DNA from: E44-bin88 sp034419075 | GTDB taxonomy: Bacteria; Chloroflexota; Dehalococcoidia; Dehalococcoidales; BS750m-G39 | Direction of reading: 5' to 3' | DNA length: 64,000 bases | Assembly: GCA_034419075.1 (NCBI GenBank) | Contig: DAOULR010000007.1 | Location: forward strand, 164,068-228,067 | Part shown: positions 23,399-32,513 of the stretch, one piece after another | Layout of the letters: every line of letters starts with the position of its first letter | Position numbering within the stretch: the stretch's first letter is position 1 | The notes under the pieces: model-generated | The model's input: the letters and a program-made list of their open reading frames with translations, nothing else | Told to the model about the DNA's origin: nothing | Database searches by the model: none | Program-made: the position numbers and the translations under genes

Positions 23399-24907
23399 AT
23401 GAAGTTCACCGACTATAAAACCGAATCTCACTACGACGAATACTTCGAAGCCGACGGCGTTCCCCGTCCGGCGATGTCGCCATTTATCCAAAGGATTGAC
23501 GGCTTCACCCAGAACGAGGTCTTGCGCCGCAAAAGCGCCGCTGAGTCCGCCCTGCTGCAGGCCGGGATAACCTTTTCCGTCTACGGAGAACATCAAGGCG
23601 AGATAGACCGCATCTTTCCCTTTGATATTATTCCCCGGATTGTTAACCCGGAAGACTGGGACATTATCGAACGCGGTTTGAAACAGAGGATTTACGCTGT
23701 CAACGAGTTCATCGACGATATCTACAACAAGCAAAAGATAATCAAGGACAAGGTTATACCGGAAGAGATTATCACTTCGGCAAAGTCTTACCGCCCGCAG
23801 TGCGCCGACTTTCATCCCCCCAACCGGGTTTGGTGCCATGTTGCCGGTATTGATATCGTCCGGAACTCCGACGGTCAGCTTTACGTGCTAGAAGACAACC
23901 TAAGGTGTCCTTCCGGTGTCTCCTACGTGCTAGAGAACCGTGAGATTTTAAAGCGCACCTTTCCCGTAATATTCGGGACGATGAAAGTCCACCCTATCGA
24001 TGACTATCCGCTAAAGCTTTACGAAACACTGTGCACTCTGGCCCCGGAAAACGTCGATTCCCCAACTATTGCCGTACTAACGCCCGGTATCTATAACTCG
24101 GCCTATTTCGAGCATTCCTTCCTGGCCCGCGAGATGGGGGTGCAGCTCGTAGAGGGGCGGGACCTTATCGTTATTGATGGTTTTGTTTACATGAAGATGA
24201 TATACGGCTTCGAGCGGGTTGATGTCATCTACCGCCGTATTGATGATGACTTCATCGACCCATTGAGCTTCCGTGAAGATTCCACCCTCGGTATTCCCGG
24301 TATCACGGAGGTATTCCGCAAAGGCAGAGTGGCGCTGGCTAACAGTTTGGGCACGGGGATTGCCGACGACAAGGCTATTTACGCCTACGTGCCCGAGATG
24401 ATTAAATACTACATGGGCGAAGAGGCGATATTGCCCAACGTTCCTACCTATCTCTGTTCTGATGAAAAGCAGCGGCAACACGTTATCCGTAATATCGAAA
24501 AGCTGGTAGTTAAATCGGTCAACGAGTCGGGCGGCTACGGCATGCTTATCGGTCTCCATTCCACCAAGGAGCAGCAAGCTGAGTTCATCGAAAAGATAAA
24601 GGCTGACCCGCGTAATTATATCGCCCAACCGACGTTGGATCTCTCTTGCGTTCCCACCGTAATAGATAGTCACTTCGAACCCCGCCATGTCGACCTCCGC
24701 CCCTACGTTCTTTACGGTAATGATATCTGGGTGCTACCCGGCGGACTAACGCGGGTCGCCCTGCCTAAAGACTCGCTAGTGGTCAACTCGTCCCAGGGCG
24801 GCGGCAGCAAAGACACCTGGGTGCTCGAACCTTCTGATGGCGAAGCCACTGGTGCGCCTGAATTGATAAAGGCGCGCGGAAAAGGGAGGGGCGAAGATGC
24901 TCAGTAG
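23399..24907 (+). CDS. Circularly permuted ATP-grasp protein (COG2308)
   Basis: A protein of about 502 residues of the circularly permuted ATP-grasp type 1 family, predicted to form peptide-like amide bonds. It begins KFTDYKTESHYDEYFEADGVPRP, then shows GEHQGEIDRIFPFDIIPRI, CADFHPPNRVWCHVAGIDIV, the binding segment LEDNLRCPSGVSYVLENR and the late VVKSVNESGGYGMLIG nucleotide loop. I prefer the ATG at 23399, which gives the family-like N-terminus; TTG 23366 and ATG 23372 are possible. A TATAAT at 23346-23351 suggests a promoter. It overlaps the alpha-E gene by 11 bp and belongs to a four-gene cassette. Confidence 0.88.
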   Translation: MKFTDYKTESHYDEYFEADGVPRPAMSPFIQRIDGFTQNEVLRRKSAAESALLQAGITFSVYGEHQGEIDRIFPFDIIPRIVNPEDWDIIERGLKQRIYAVNEFIDDIYNKQKIIKDKVIPEEIITSAKSYRPQCADFHPPNRVWCHVAGIDIVRNSDGQLYVLEDNLRCPSGVSYVLENREILKRTFPVIFGTMKVHPIDDYPLKLYETLCTLAPENVDSPTIAVLTPGIYNSAYFEHSFLAREMGVQLVEGRDLIVIDGFVYMKMIYGFERVDVIYRRIDDDFIDPLSFREDSTLGIPGITEVFRKGRVALANSLGTGIADDKAIYAYVPEMIKYYMGEEAILPNVPTYLCSDEKQRQHVIRNIEKLVVKSVNESGGYGMLIGLHSTKEQQAEFIEKIKADPRNYIAQPTLDLSCVPTVIDSHFEPRHVDLRPYVLYGNDIWVLPGGLTRVALPKDSLVVNSSQGGGSKDTWVLEPSDGEATGAPELIKARGKGRGEDAQ

Positions 24908-25877
24908 AGTCGCTGAATCCATATTCTGGATGTCAAGGTATGTTGAGAGGGCGGAAAATACGGCCCGGTTTATCGATGTCAATGCCAGGTTGGTTCTGGA
25001 TATGCCTCTGGATACCAAGCTTCAGTGGGAACCGATGATCCGCATTACCGGTGATAGTAAGCTCTTTTCCAGTCAATACAGTAGTGCTAATCAGGAAAAC
25101 GTAGTCAACTTCCTTGTCTTCGACCAGAATTACCCGAACTCCATTATATCTTGTGTCAATAAGGCCCGGGAGAACGCCCGTACCATACGGGAGATTATAT
25201 CCACCGAAATGTGGGAGTGTATCAATGAGTTTTACCTGTTCCTCTCCGATGACACGGCCCACAACGAGGCCTTCTCCAGCCCGAATCGTTTCTTCACTAA
25301 GATAAAGAACTACAGCCATTTGCTGGCCGGCGTAAGGGAGAGCACGATGTTCCACAACGAGGGCTGGGACTTCTCTAGGATGGGGCGTTTTTTGGAAAGG
25401 GCCGATAAGACTTCTCGAATCCTTGATATGAAGTACTTCATTGTATTGCCTGAGCTGGATTATGTAGGGACGGCCTTCGATACGCTGCAGTGGGCGGCCC
25501 TCCTGCGCTCCACCAGCGCTCTTGATATGTACCGCAAGCGATATAAGCAGATATCCCCCTCCAACATCGCCCAGTTCCTCTTTTTCGACCCGGATTTCCC
25601 CCGTTCAGTCAGATACTGCCTAAAGAAGTGCGACCAATCCATGCACGATATCACCGGGGCGCCGCGGGGCAGCTATTCCACCCAGGCCGAACGGCAGTTG
25701 GGCATGCTACAGGCGGAGATTGAGTACGCCGATGTAACCGAGATTATGGAAACCGGTCTTCACGAATATATCGACAACTTCCAGTCGAAGCTCAATAGAG
25801 TCGGTGAGGCTGTGGCCAACTCGTTCTTCGCCACGCAACGTCCCGAAACATTAATCGAGAGGAAGAGAATAATATGA
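24897..25877 (+). CDS. Alpha-E domain protein (COG2307)
   Basis: A 326-residue all-helical protein of the alpha-E family. It starts with the signature MLSRVAESIFWMSRYVERAENTARFIDVN, and has the paired REIISTEMWECINEFY and GRFLERADKTSRILDMKYF segments rich in Glu, Arg and Trp. Its function is not established. Comparative studies by Iyer and colleagues place it with permuted ATP-grasp ligases, transglutaminase-like proteases and Anbu peptidases in a predicted peptide-synthesis or protein-modification system, exactly the set found here. The start overlaps the ATP-grasp gene by 11 bp, with GGGAGGGG upstream; the end overlaps the Anbu gene by 4 bp. Confidence 0.9.
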   Translation: MLSRVAESIFWMSRYVERAENTARFIDVNARLVLDMPLDTKLQWEPMIRITGDSKLFSSQYSSANQENVVNFLVFDQNYPNSIISCVNKARENARTIREIISTEMWECINEFYLFLSDDTAHNEAFSSPNRFFTKIKNYSHLLAGVRESTMFHNEGWDFSRMGRFLERADKTSRILDMKYFIVLPELDYVGTAFDTLQWAALLRSTSALDMYRKRYKQISPSNIAQFLFFDPDFPRSVRYCLKKCDQSMHDITGAPRGSYSTQAERQLGMLQAEIEYADVTEIMETGLHEYIDNFQSKLNRVGEAVANSFFATQRPETLIERKRII

Positions 25878-26590
25878 CTTTTTGCATCGGAATAAAGGTT
25901 GAGGATGGGCTGGTAGGTCTCTCCGACACCAGGGTGATAAGCGGCGCCGAATACTTCAGCGCCCCCAAGACCACGGTCATACAGAGAGAACACCACTCCA
26001 TGTTCATCATGACCAGCGGCCTGCGCTCGGCCCGGGATAAGGCATTAACCTACTTTAACGATATGCTGGCGGCGCAGGACAAGAAATTCAACCGGTTGTA
26101 TATCGCCGTCAACGAATTCGCCGAACAGGTACGCCGCGTGAGGGCGGAAGACCTAAAAGCGCTCAAAGACAGCGGCTACAATTTCAACCTGACCTGTATT
26201 ATCGGCGGGCAACTGGAAAAGGACGAGGAACACAAGCTCTATATGCTCTATCCGGAGGGGAACTGGGTTGAGGCCGTCGAAGATAGCCCGTACTATATGA
26301 TTGGGGAATCTGCCTTCGGTAAGCCCATGCTCTGCCGCGTTCTGACCTACCGGTCGAGTCTGGAGGACGCCTTAAAACTGAGCTTTCTTGCCTTCGACTC
26401 CAACCGCGTGGCGGCTCGTGATGTTGATTATCCCATTGATGTTGTTTACTATAAGAAGGGTTCCTACTCGATTATTGCAAAGCGGTTCACCGCCGAGAAG
26501 CTCCGTTCCTTGAGCAACTGGTGGCAGAATTTTCTGAAGCGCGGGGTTGCCCGAATGAACTCGGGCTGGATTAAGACCATTACGGACTGA
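25874..26590 (+). CDS. Anbu-type proteasome-related peptidase (COG3484)
   Basis: A 238-residue Ntn hydrolase of the Anbu family, the bacterial proteasome relative. The sequence begins MTFCIGIKVEDGLVGLSDTR, so removal of Met would expose Thr as the nucleophile; Asp (SDTR) and the AEYFSAPKT segment with Lys follow at the expected positions. The SGLRSARD motif and the C-terminal beta sheet complete the fold. No ATPase partner is present, as is usual for Anbu. ATGA coupling joins it to the alpha-E gene, and the transglutaminase starts 4 bp later. The target peptides are unknown. Confidence 0.88.
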   Translation: MTFCIGIKVEDGLVGLSDTRVISGAEYFSAPKTTVIQREHHSMFIMTSGLRSARDKALTYFNDMLAAQDKKFNRLYIAVNEFAEQVRRVRAEDLKALKDSGYNFNLTCIIGGQLEKDEEHKLYMLYPEGNWVEAVEDSPYYMIGESAFGKPMLCRVLTYRSSLEDALKLSFLAFDSNRVAARDVDYPIDVVYYKKGSYSIIAKRFTAEKLRSLSNWWQNFLKRGVARMNSGWIKTITD

Positions 26591-26594
26591 TGCC

Positions 26595-27446
26595 ATGCGT
26601 TGGAGAATAGAGCACGCCCTTAGTTACAAATACTCAAGACCGGCGGCCCTCGATGCGCAGACAATTCGTCTCCGGCCGCGCCTCGACAGCCGACAGCATG
26701 TTCCGAAGTTCGAGCTTGATATCCAGCCTAAACCCTCCTTCCTGACCCACTATAGCGACCCGGAAAATAATCTGCTGACCACGGCCTGGTTTGAGGGGAC
26801 GCACCCAGAACTTCATATAATAGCCCGTTCCGAGGTGGAGCTGACCGAACATGACCCCTACGACTTCATTCTCACCGAGCCAGCCGCGACACAGCTTCCC
26901 CTTACCTACCCGAAAACGCTTGTGCCCATGCTCGGCATCTACACTCGCTTCGATGAAGAGGTTTCGCCCAGGCTCAACGACTTCCTCAAACCGGTACTCC
27001 TCGAGACCAAAAACGAGACCATACCCTTTCTAAACGGGCTTACCGTTTCTATCTTCAACGAGTTTAAGCGAAAAGAGAGGAAGAATGATAATCCCTGGGC
27101 ACCGGAGAAGACGCTGGAGAAGAGGCAAGGGGCCTGTCGCGACCTGGCCTGGCTCTATGTCGTCGCCTGTCGTTCGCTAGGCCTGGCCGCCCGCTTTGTC
27201 AGCGGTTACTACGTACCCCTTAACCCTCGGAAAAAACCGGAGCTGCACGCCTGGGCGGAGGTATTCCTGCCAGGGGCTGGGTGGCTTGGCTTTGACCCCA
27301 GTCTGGGGCTGACCGTCGCCGAGCGTTATATTACCCTGGCCGCCTCTTATGACCCCGCCCTTACCCTGCCCACCAGCGGAGCCTTCTGGGGAACAGGCGT
27401 CAAAGCGGTGTTACAAACTGCCATCACCTTCGAGTCAATGGCTTAA
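26595..27446 (+). CDS. Transglutaminase-like cysteine protease (COG1305)
   Basis: A 283-residue protein with a beta-rich N-terminal domain (about 1-95; MRWRIEHALSYKYSRPA) and a transglutaminase-like core. The catalytic triad is visible: Cys in KRQGACRDLAWLYVVACRSLG, His in ELHAWAEVFLPGAGW and Asp in FDPSLGL. Bacterial members act as peptidases or acyl transferases. It closes the four-gene ATP-grasp/alpha-E/Anbu/transglutaminase cassette, in which it may trim or attach the predicted peptide product. It ends about 120 bp before att copy 4. Confidence 0.9.
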   Translation: MRWRIEHALSYKYSRPAALDAQTIRLRPRLDSRQHVPKFELDIQPKPSFLTHYSDPENNLLTTAWFEGTHPELHIIARSEVELTEHDPYDFILTEPAATQLPLTYPKTLVPMLGIYTRFDEEVSPRLNDFLKPVLLETKNETIPFLNGLTVSIFNEFKRKERKNDNPWAPEKTLEKRQGACRDLAWLYVVACRSLGLAARFVSGYYVPLNPRKKPELHAWAEVFLPGAGWLGFDPSLGLTVAERYITLAASYDPALTLPTSGAFWGTGVKAVLQTAITFESMA

Positions 27447-27563
27447 ATATACTATATTCTTCACCTATCTTACCCAATATTGAGGACACGGGATGCAATG
27501 AAATCTGAAAAATTGAAGGGGGAAGGCGCGAGGAAGGCCATTTTGCTGGTTTTAGTGAGTATC

Positions 27564-27607
27564 ACTTTTAATCAGGGTGTCGCAGGTTCGAGACCTGCAC
27601 GGCCTAC
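27564..27607 (+). repeat. tRNA-Lys 3' end, att repeat copy 4 (distal end of the array)
   Basis: It is identical to copy 1 over 44 bp, and TTCA after it also matches copy 1. The preceding 50 bp resemble the sequence before copy 3. It lies in the gene-free interval 27447-27794 and directly abuts the 3' end of a degraded iron-sulphur gene on the other strand. As the outermost copy it should be the original chromosomal junction. Confidence 0.9.
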
Positions 27608-27608
27608 T

Positions 27609-27746
27609 TCATAGTGTAATTAGTCCGAAAGGCTCCTCATCCCTTAGCGGAACCTGAACAGGGATCTCTTTGCAAGGTAATTGCGGAGCCTTCATAATAT
27701 CAATAGCATTGCAGGGAGCATAGCCATCTTTGCCGCGCCTTGAATC
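27609..27746 (-). pseudogene. C-terminal relic of a ferredoxin-like iron-sulphur protein
   Basis: A reverse-strand frame of 45 codons, closed by a stop upstream and lacking any start, reads GYAPCNAIDIMKAPQLPCKE and then ends in GLITL. The PCNAIDI segment resembles the last Cys of a 4Fe-4S ferredoxin motif (CPxxAIxI). It is probably what remains of a gene cut or decayed at the edge of the island, 1 bp from att copy 4. The family is uncertain because only one Cys region survives. Confidence 0.45.
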
Positions 27747-27794
27747 TCAGGCACTAAAGCGAATATAATTCTTTTAAAAGCTTAGGGGCAACCG

Positions 27795-28292
27795 ATGAAG
27801 GCTGAAACTATTAAATCACTTATAGCAGATTTGGAGTGCGACGACGTAATTCGATGCCAGAAAGCGAGGCGGAAGCTCGTAGCCCTTGGACACAAGGCAG
27901 TGCCCTACTTGGTCAAAGCAATGGGCGCTAAAAAATACTGGACGCGATGGGAAGCAGCCAAAGCCCTGGCTCAGATTGGTGACCCCACCGCTACAGCTGC
28001 GCTAATCAAGGCACTGGAGGATAAGGAGTTCGACATCCGCTGGCTGGCGGCTGAGGGACTGATTAATATCGGCCGCAAGGCGGTGGTACCCTTGTTAGAG
28101 GCATTGATTGACAACCCAATGTCAACCTGGTTGCGGCAGGGGGCCCATCATGTTCTCCATGACATGAACCGAGGTGAGCTGGATAAGCTGCTGATGCCAG
28201 TAATGAACGCACTTGAAGACGTTGAGCCTTATATAGAAGTACCGGTGTCAGCGCGTAAGGCCCTTGACAAGCTGGCGCCAGAGCGGCGATGA
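27795..28292 (+). CDS. HEAT-repeat protein
   Basis: A 165-residue alpha-solenoid protein. At least four HEAT-like repeats are visible, for example ARRKLVALGHKAVPYLVKAM, RWEAAKALAQIGDPTATAAL, RWLAAEGLINIGRKAVVPLL and a fourth with LRQGAHHVLHDMNRG. These PBS-lyase-type repeats bind proteins and have no catalytic role by themselves. The gene stands alone just outside the island and ends 6 bp before the convergent H+-ATPase gene. Its partner is unknown. Confidence 0.88.
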   Translation: MKAETIKSLIADLECDDVIRCQKARRKLVALGHKAVPYLVKAMGAKKYWTRWEAAKALAQIGDPTATAALIKALEDKEFDIRWLAAEGLINIGRKAVVPLLEALIDNPMSTWLRQGAHHVLHDMNRGELDKLLMPVMNALEDVEPYIEVPVSARKALDKLAPERR

Positions 28293-28297
28293 GCGTT

Positions 28298-30787
28298 TTA
28301 GGCAGCGCCGCCCTTCACTAATAGCCCCGAATGCCCCCGGTCAAAAAGCCGGTAGGCCGCCAGTTTTACCCGGTCGTTTAAAACGAACCAGGCCAGGGCA
28401 TAAGCCCAGACAAACCCCGCCCACTGCCAGCCCAGAGGGGTCATGAAAAGCCCGTAGACGGCAATCAGTGTGGCCGTTATTTGGGTGCCCAAGACCGCAA
28501 TCAATAAGATAGGCGCTGGTTTGATTGACCAGAATGGGCCGCGGGTCCGGGCGACAAAGACAGTTAAATGCCCCGCCACCGACAGTTTCAGGTACATAAG
28601 AGTCTGAACCACGTCATGGCTCAAATGAAAGACGGTTTCGCCGAGGTAGAATAAGCCGAACGAGGCGACTACGCCGAAAAGGCCCAGTACCGTGGCAACG
28701 CCCAATACGGTTCGCATGCTCCATGACTCTGGCTGGTTGGAATAACGGGTATTGTCGTAGGCTATGGATAGAATAGCCCCGTCATTCAGTATCGCCAGCA
28801 GCACTATCATAATGGCGGTGACAGGATAGAAGTTGAAGGTTAGAATAGCCAGCGTCAGGAATAACAGTGTTCGGATTGTTTCGGCAATCCTGTAGATGGC
28901 ATAGTTATTCATGCGCTGAAAGATCTTGCGGCTCTCCTTGATAGCGTCGACAATAGCCGAGAGCCCGGGCACAAGCAGGACGATGCTGGCAGCTGACCGG
29001 GCGGCATCGGTAGAGCCGGAAACAGCAATACCGGCATCGGCCTTCTTCAGCGCCGGAGCGTCATTAACTCCGTCACCTGTCATCCCCACGATGTGTCCCC
29101 TCTTCTGTAAAACGTCGACTATATGGTACTTATGCTCCGGGAATACCTGGGCAAAGCCGTCAGCCTGTTCAATGGCATCTGCCAGCTGACCTCCCTGGTG
29201 CTGTTTGCTTTCGTCAAAAACCGAAGCATCCATTATGTTTGTCCCCAGGTCCAGTTGCCCCGCGATTTCTCGACCAATAGCCAGTTGGTCTCCGGTAAGC
29301 ATCTTAACCTCTAAGCCCATCTCTCTGGCGGTATCTACCGTGGCTTTAGAGTCCTCTCTCAGCGGGTCAAAGAGGGGTATCACTCCCATGAAACGCCACT
29401 TACCCTTCTCATCAGTGCGAGCTATGCCCAGAGACCTGAAGCCGCGCGAGGCGAATTCATTCACCGCTTGATTAACCTGTTTGGCAATCTTTTTGGCGTC
29501 AGGGTCAAGGGTCAGTATTACCTGAGGAGCGCCTTTGCTTACCCTGAACTCCTTCCGGTCAGGGCCTCTTACCTGGGCTTCAGTTCGCTTGTGTACGGGG
29601 TCAAAGGGCAGGAAATGCACAATATGATATGACTTTAGCTTCTTTTCGTTCTTTATCCCGCTTAGAACCGCCAGGTCAATCGGGTCCTGGTCCTCGGCCC
29701 GAGAGGCGAGGGCACCGCTGACTAAAACCTCTTCCTGACTGAAATCATTCAGGGTAAACGGTTCTCCTGGTGTAAGCTTATTTTGGGTAAGCGTGCCTGT
29801 CTTATCAGAGCAGAGAACATCGATACCAGCGATTTCTTCAATAGCTGGTAATTTGGTCACAATGGCGTCCTTAAGCGCCAGGGCACGGGCGCCGAGCGCC
29901 ATGGTTACCGACATTACCGCCGGCATAGCTACCGGTACCGCCGCGATGGTCAGCACTAGGGCGAACTGCAACACCACCAGCATCTGGTCACCGCGGACGA
30001 GCGCCACGGCCAGGATTAAGATGGCTAAAGCGATAGCTACTACGATAAGATAATCGGCAATCTTGAGCACCGCTTTTTGCAGGTGGCTCCGGGTCTTGGT
30101 CGTCTCAACCAGCTGGGCGGTCTTTCCGTAATAGGTGTTTTGACCGGTACCGTAGACAAGCGCCTCAATCTCACCCTGTTTAATAATAGAGCCGGAAAAA
30201 ACCGCTTCACCTGTCTTCTTCTCCACCGGCAGCGATTCACCGGTTAGAGCCGACTGGTCAACCTGGATAGGGTCTCCTTCCAGCAACCTGGCATCGGCGG
30301 GTATAATCTCGCCTATACGCAGCCGGACAACATCCCCGGGCACCAGTTCCCGGGCTGGTATTGTCTGCCAGCTGCCCTCACGCTTGACCCTCGCCTTGGC
30401 GGCCAGTTTCTCCTTCAGGGCCTCGATGGTATTACTGGCTTGATACTCTTCGCGGAAGCCGACCACAGCGTTAACTACCAGTAGCGCTAAAATAACACCG
30501 AGGTCAGGCCAGTGGCTCAGTACTCCCGATAGGGCTGCCGCCACCATAATCATTATCGGAATCGGCCCCCAAAAGTAGGAGAGGAACTTTAGTATCGGAT
30601 TGGCCTTTTTCTCAACAAGCTCGTTATATCCGTACTGGGTTAACCTCTGCTCAACCTGTTTATGGCTCAGCCCTTCCGGCACGAATCCCAGCCTTTTCTT
30701 CAACTGGGCCAAAGGCGCGTCTTTCAGATTCGCATCGGCTAGATCGATAGCTTCGACCTGTTTCTCGTCCTTGTCTCCAGACGACAT
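28298..30787 (-). CDS. P3-type proton-pumping ATPase
   Basis: An 829-residue membrane pump of the plasma-membrane H+-ATPase type, which exports protons at the cost of ATP. Key parts are the actuator TGES in QSALTGESLPVEKK, the phosphorylated Asp in CSDKTGTLTQNKLT, the nucleotide-binding KGAPQVIL, the hinge MLTGDQLAIGREIA and TGDGVNDAPALKKADAGIAV. The 4 N-terminal and 6 C-terminal membrane helices are in place, and the length fits P3A pumps of archaea and bacteria. The ATG at 30787 follows AAGGGGCGGG. It stands alone and convergent to the HEAT-repeat gene, and may serve pH homeostasis or fermentative proton balance. Confidence 0.92.
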   Translation of the reverse strand: MSSGDKDEKQVEAIDLADANLKDAPLAQLKKRLGFVPEGLSHKQVEQRLTQYGYNELVEKKANPILKFLSYFWGPIPIMIMVAAALSGVLSHWPDLGVILALLVVNAVVGFREEYQASNTIEALKEKLAAKARVKREGSWQTIPARELVPGDVVRLRIGEIIPADARLLEGDPIQVDQSALTGESLPVEKKTGEAVFSGSIIKQGEIEALVYGTGQNTYYGKTAQLVETTKTRSHLQKAVLKIADYLIVVAIALAILILAVALVRGDQMLVVLQFALVLTIAAVPVAMPAVMSVTMALGARALALKDAIVTKLPAIEEIAGIDVLCSDKTGTLTQNKLTPGEPFTLNDFSQEEVLVSGALASRAEDQDPIDLAVLSGIKNEKKLKSYHIVHFLPFDPVHKRTEAQVRGPDRKEFRVSKGAPQVILTLDPDAKKIAKQVNQAVNEFASRGFRSLGIARTDEKGKWRFMGVIPLFDPLREDSKATVDTAREMGLEVKMLTGDQLAIGREIAGQLDLGTNIMDASVFDESKQHQGGQLADAIEQADGFAQVFPEHKYHIVDVLQKRGHIVGMTGDGVNDAPALKKADAGIAVSGSTDAARSAASIVLLVPGLSAIVDAIKESRKIFQRMNNYAIYRIAETIRTLLFLTLAILTFNFYPVTAIMIVLLAILNDGAILSIAYDNTRYSNQPESWSMRTVLGVATVLGLFGVVASFGLFYLGETVFHLSHDVVQTLMYLKLSVAGHLTVFVARTRGPFWSIKPAPILLIAVLGTQITATLIAVYGLFMTPLGWQWAGFVWAYALAWFVLNDRVKLAAYRLFDRGHSGLLVKGGAA

Positions 30788-31113
30788 TTTGATCCCGCCC
30801 CTTTATCTGTCTTAATTATAGTAATTCCTCTTTATTAACTACAAGCTGACTATTTGCCTTGTCATAATCGGTGTGTTGCATTAAATCAACCAGTGCCCCG
30901 TTTCCCGGAGCATCAGGTATTCAACAACAATAGTAACCAGTCAGCGATAACGAAGTCATAAAATGGGAGTGGGAAAAGTTACAAAAATATGACATTCAGG
31001 GTAGGAGTAGCTTGCTGGATAATTCCTTATCGCGCCAATCGCCACTGAAAATGGCACATTTTTGTAACGATTACACATTGGATTTTATAACTATTTGATT
31101 ATTAAAGTGTCAC

Positions 31114-31146
31114 TATAATGCTAGACCTCACCATTGGGTGGGGTCT
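31114..31146 (+). promoter_or_regulatory. -10 box and leader hairpin upstream of the zinc-ribbon/GH130 gene
   Basis: TATAAT at 31114-31119 is followed by a 10-bp stem (31123-31132 with 31137-31146, one T-G pair) around the presumed transcription start. No T-run follows, so it may stabilise the leader or bind a regulator. The gene-free interval 30788-31229 shows nothing else that I can name, apart from AT-rich stretches. Confidence 0.5.
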
Positions 31147-31229
31147 CAAGCGTCCGATGTGAAAAGTAAATTACCCCATTTAGGATAGTTTGTTGGGATG
31201 GCTAAGTTTGCCATGAAGGGAGGTGAACA

Positions 31230-32501
31230 ATGCAAGCGTATTGTGTGAAGTGCCGCGCTCGAAAGGAGATGAGAAACCCCAAGAGCATAATCATGAAGAA
31301 TGGCAGACCGGCATTACAAGGAACGTGCCCTGTATGTGGCACTAAGATGTTCAGAATAGAGAAAAACAAAAAAGCGGCGAGGAAGGAATGGGGGAAAATA
31401 AAGGTGAAAGCAACCTCGTCTTTGACCAGATATGGAGAAAACCCCATAATATCGCCACGTGAGGGTTCCTGGTGGGAATCACGCCAAACGTTTAACCCAG
31501 GAGCTATCCTTTTAGAAGACAAGGTCCATATTATCTACAGGGCTATCGGGGATGATGGAATTTCCCGCTTTGGCTATGCGGTTTCCAGAGAAGGCTTTAA
31601 AATTGATGAGAGGCTGGAATATCCAGTGTATCAGCACTCGGCTATCGCTCCTGAGTTTACTATTTATTCTTATTCCTCTGGTGGAAGTTTTGGGGGAAGT
31701 GAAGACCCACGCCTGGTGAGGGTGGATAACGAAGATGTGTTATATATGACTTACACTGCTTGCGATGAAGGTTTGCGTGTGGGTCTAACCTCAATAAGGG
31801 TAAAGGATTTTCTTGATAGAAAATGGAAATGGTCTCCCCCACGCCTGATCTCACCCCCTGGTAGGGTTCACAAGAACTGGGTAATTTTCCCAGAAAAGAT
31901 AAAGGGCAAATACGCAATCTTGCACAGCCTGAGTCCAAAAATCTCGATCTCCTACCTGGATAGTCTAGATTTCAAGCCGGGAACCTACCTTACGAGTTAT
32001 CACAACGGAGGCAACGGCAATGGGAGAGAGAAATTTTGGGACAGCGTGATAAGAGGCGCTGGGGCACCGCCGATTAAGACTGAGTTTGGATGGCTTCTGT
32101 TTTATCATGCTATAGACCTGGGCGAGCCCTATAAATACAAAATTGGGGCTGTACTTTTAGACCTTGAGGACCCGAGGAAGGTTATTCGCTGTTCTGCCAC
32201 GCCTATCCTGGAGCCAGCTATGGTTTATGAGCATAGTGGCTTTAAACCGGGGGTGGTCTACCTCACAGGAGCGGTTGTGAAAGATGATGAACTTCTACTC
32301 TACTACGGAGCGTCGGACAATTATGTTTGCGTAGCCAGTTGCGGACTGGAGGATTTTTTAGTAACCTTGATGAAAGGAGAGCGAAGTGTCTTCGTGGAGA
32401 CACAGGTTATCCCGAGTCCTCGCCAGAAGAAGCTAAGAGTGTCCAGACCAAGGCGCAGCACCCCCTCGTTCAGAGTGACTAAAGGTGAGAAGGAGAAATG
32501 A
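31230..32501 (+). CDS. GH130-family protein with N-terminal DUF5679-type zinc ribbon
   Basis: A 423-residue fusion. Residues 1-48 are a zinc ribbon (MQAYCVKCRARKEMRNPKS ... CPVCGTKMF; two CxxC pairs) almost the same as the small free-standing protein at 63328-63471. Residues about 65-395 are a five-bladed GH130 beta-propeller: LTRYGENPIISPREGSWWE, HIIYRAIGDDGISRFGYA, GGSEDPRLVRV with the catalytic-type Asp, and FYHAI. GH130 enzymes are phosphorylases or hydrolases of beta-mannosides. The ribosome-binding site AGGGAGGTG precedes the ATG. It is followed 12 bp later by a double GH130 protein. The zinc ribbon may bind nucleic acid or protein; the fusion is unusual. Confidence 0.87.
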   Translation: MQAYCVKCRARKEMRNPKSIIMKNGRPALQGTCPVCGTKMFRIEKNKKAARKEWGKIKVKATSSLTRYGENPIISPREGSWWESRQTFNPGAILLEDKVHIIYRAIGDDGISRFGYAVSREGFKIDERLEYPVYQHSAIAPEFTIYSYSSGGSFGGSEDPRLVRVDNEDVLYMTYTACDEGLRVGLTSIRVKDFLDRKWKWSPPRLISPPGRVHKNWVIFPEKIKGKYAILHSLSPKISISYLDSLDFKPGTYLTSYHNGGNGNGREKFWDSVIRGAGAPPIKTEFGWLLFYHAIDLGEPYKYKIGAVLLDLEDPRKVIRCSATPILEPAMVYEHSGFKPGVVYLTGAVVKDDELLLYYGASDNYVCVASCGLEDFLVTLMKGERSVFVETQVIPSPRQKKLRVSRPRRSTPSFRVTKGEKEK

Positions 32502-32513
32502 GAGGGAATTGTT

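Noticed and set aside
9856..27607. Four similar 44-bp repeats considered as a CRISPR or other array
   Set aside because: Spacing is 4.8-6.5 kb, the repeat is the 3' end of a tRNA, and genes fill the gaps.
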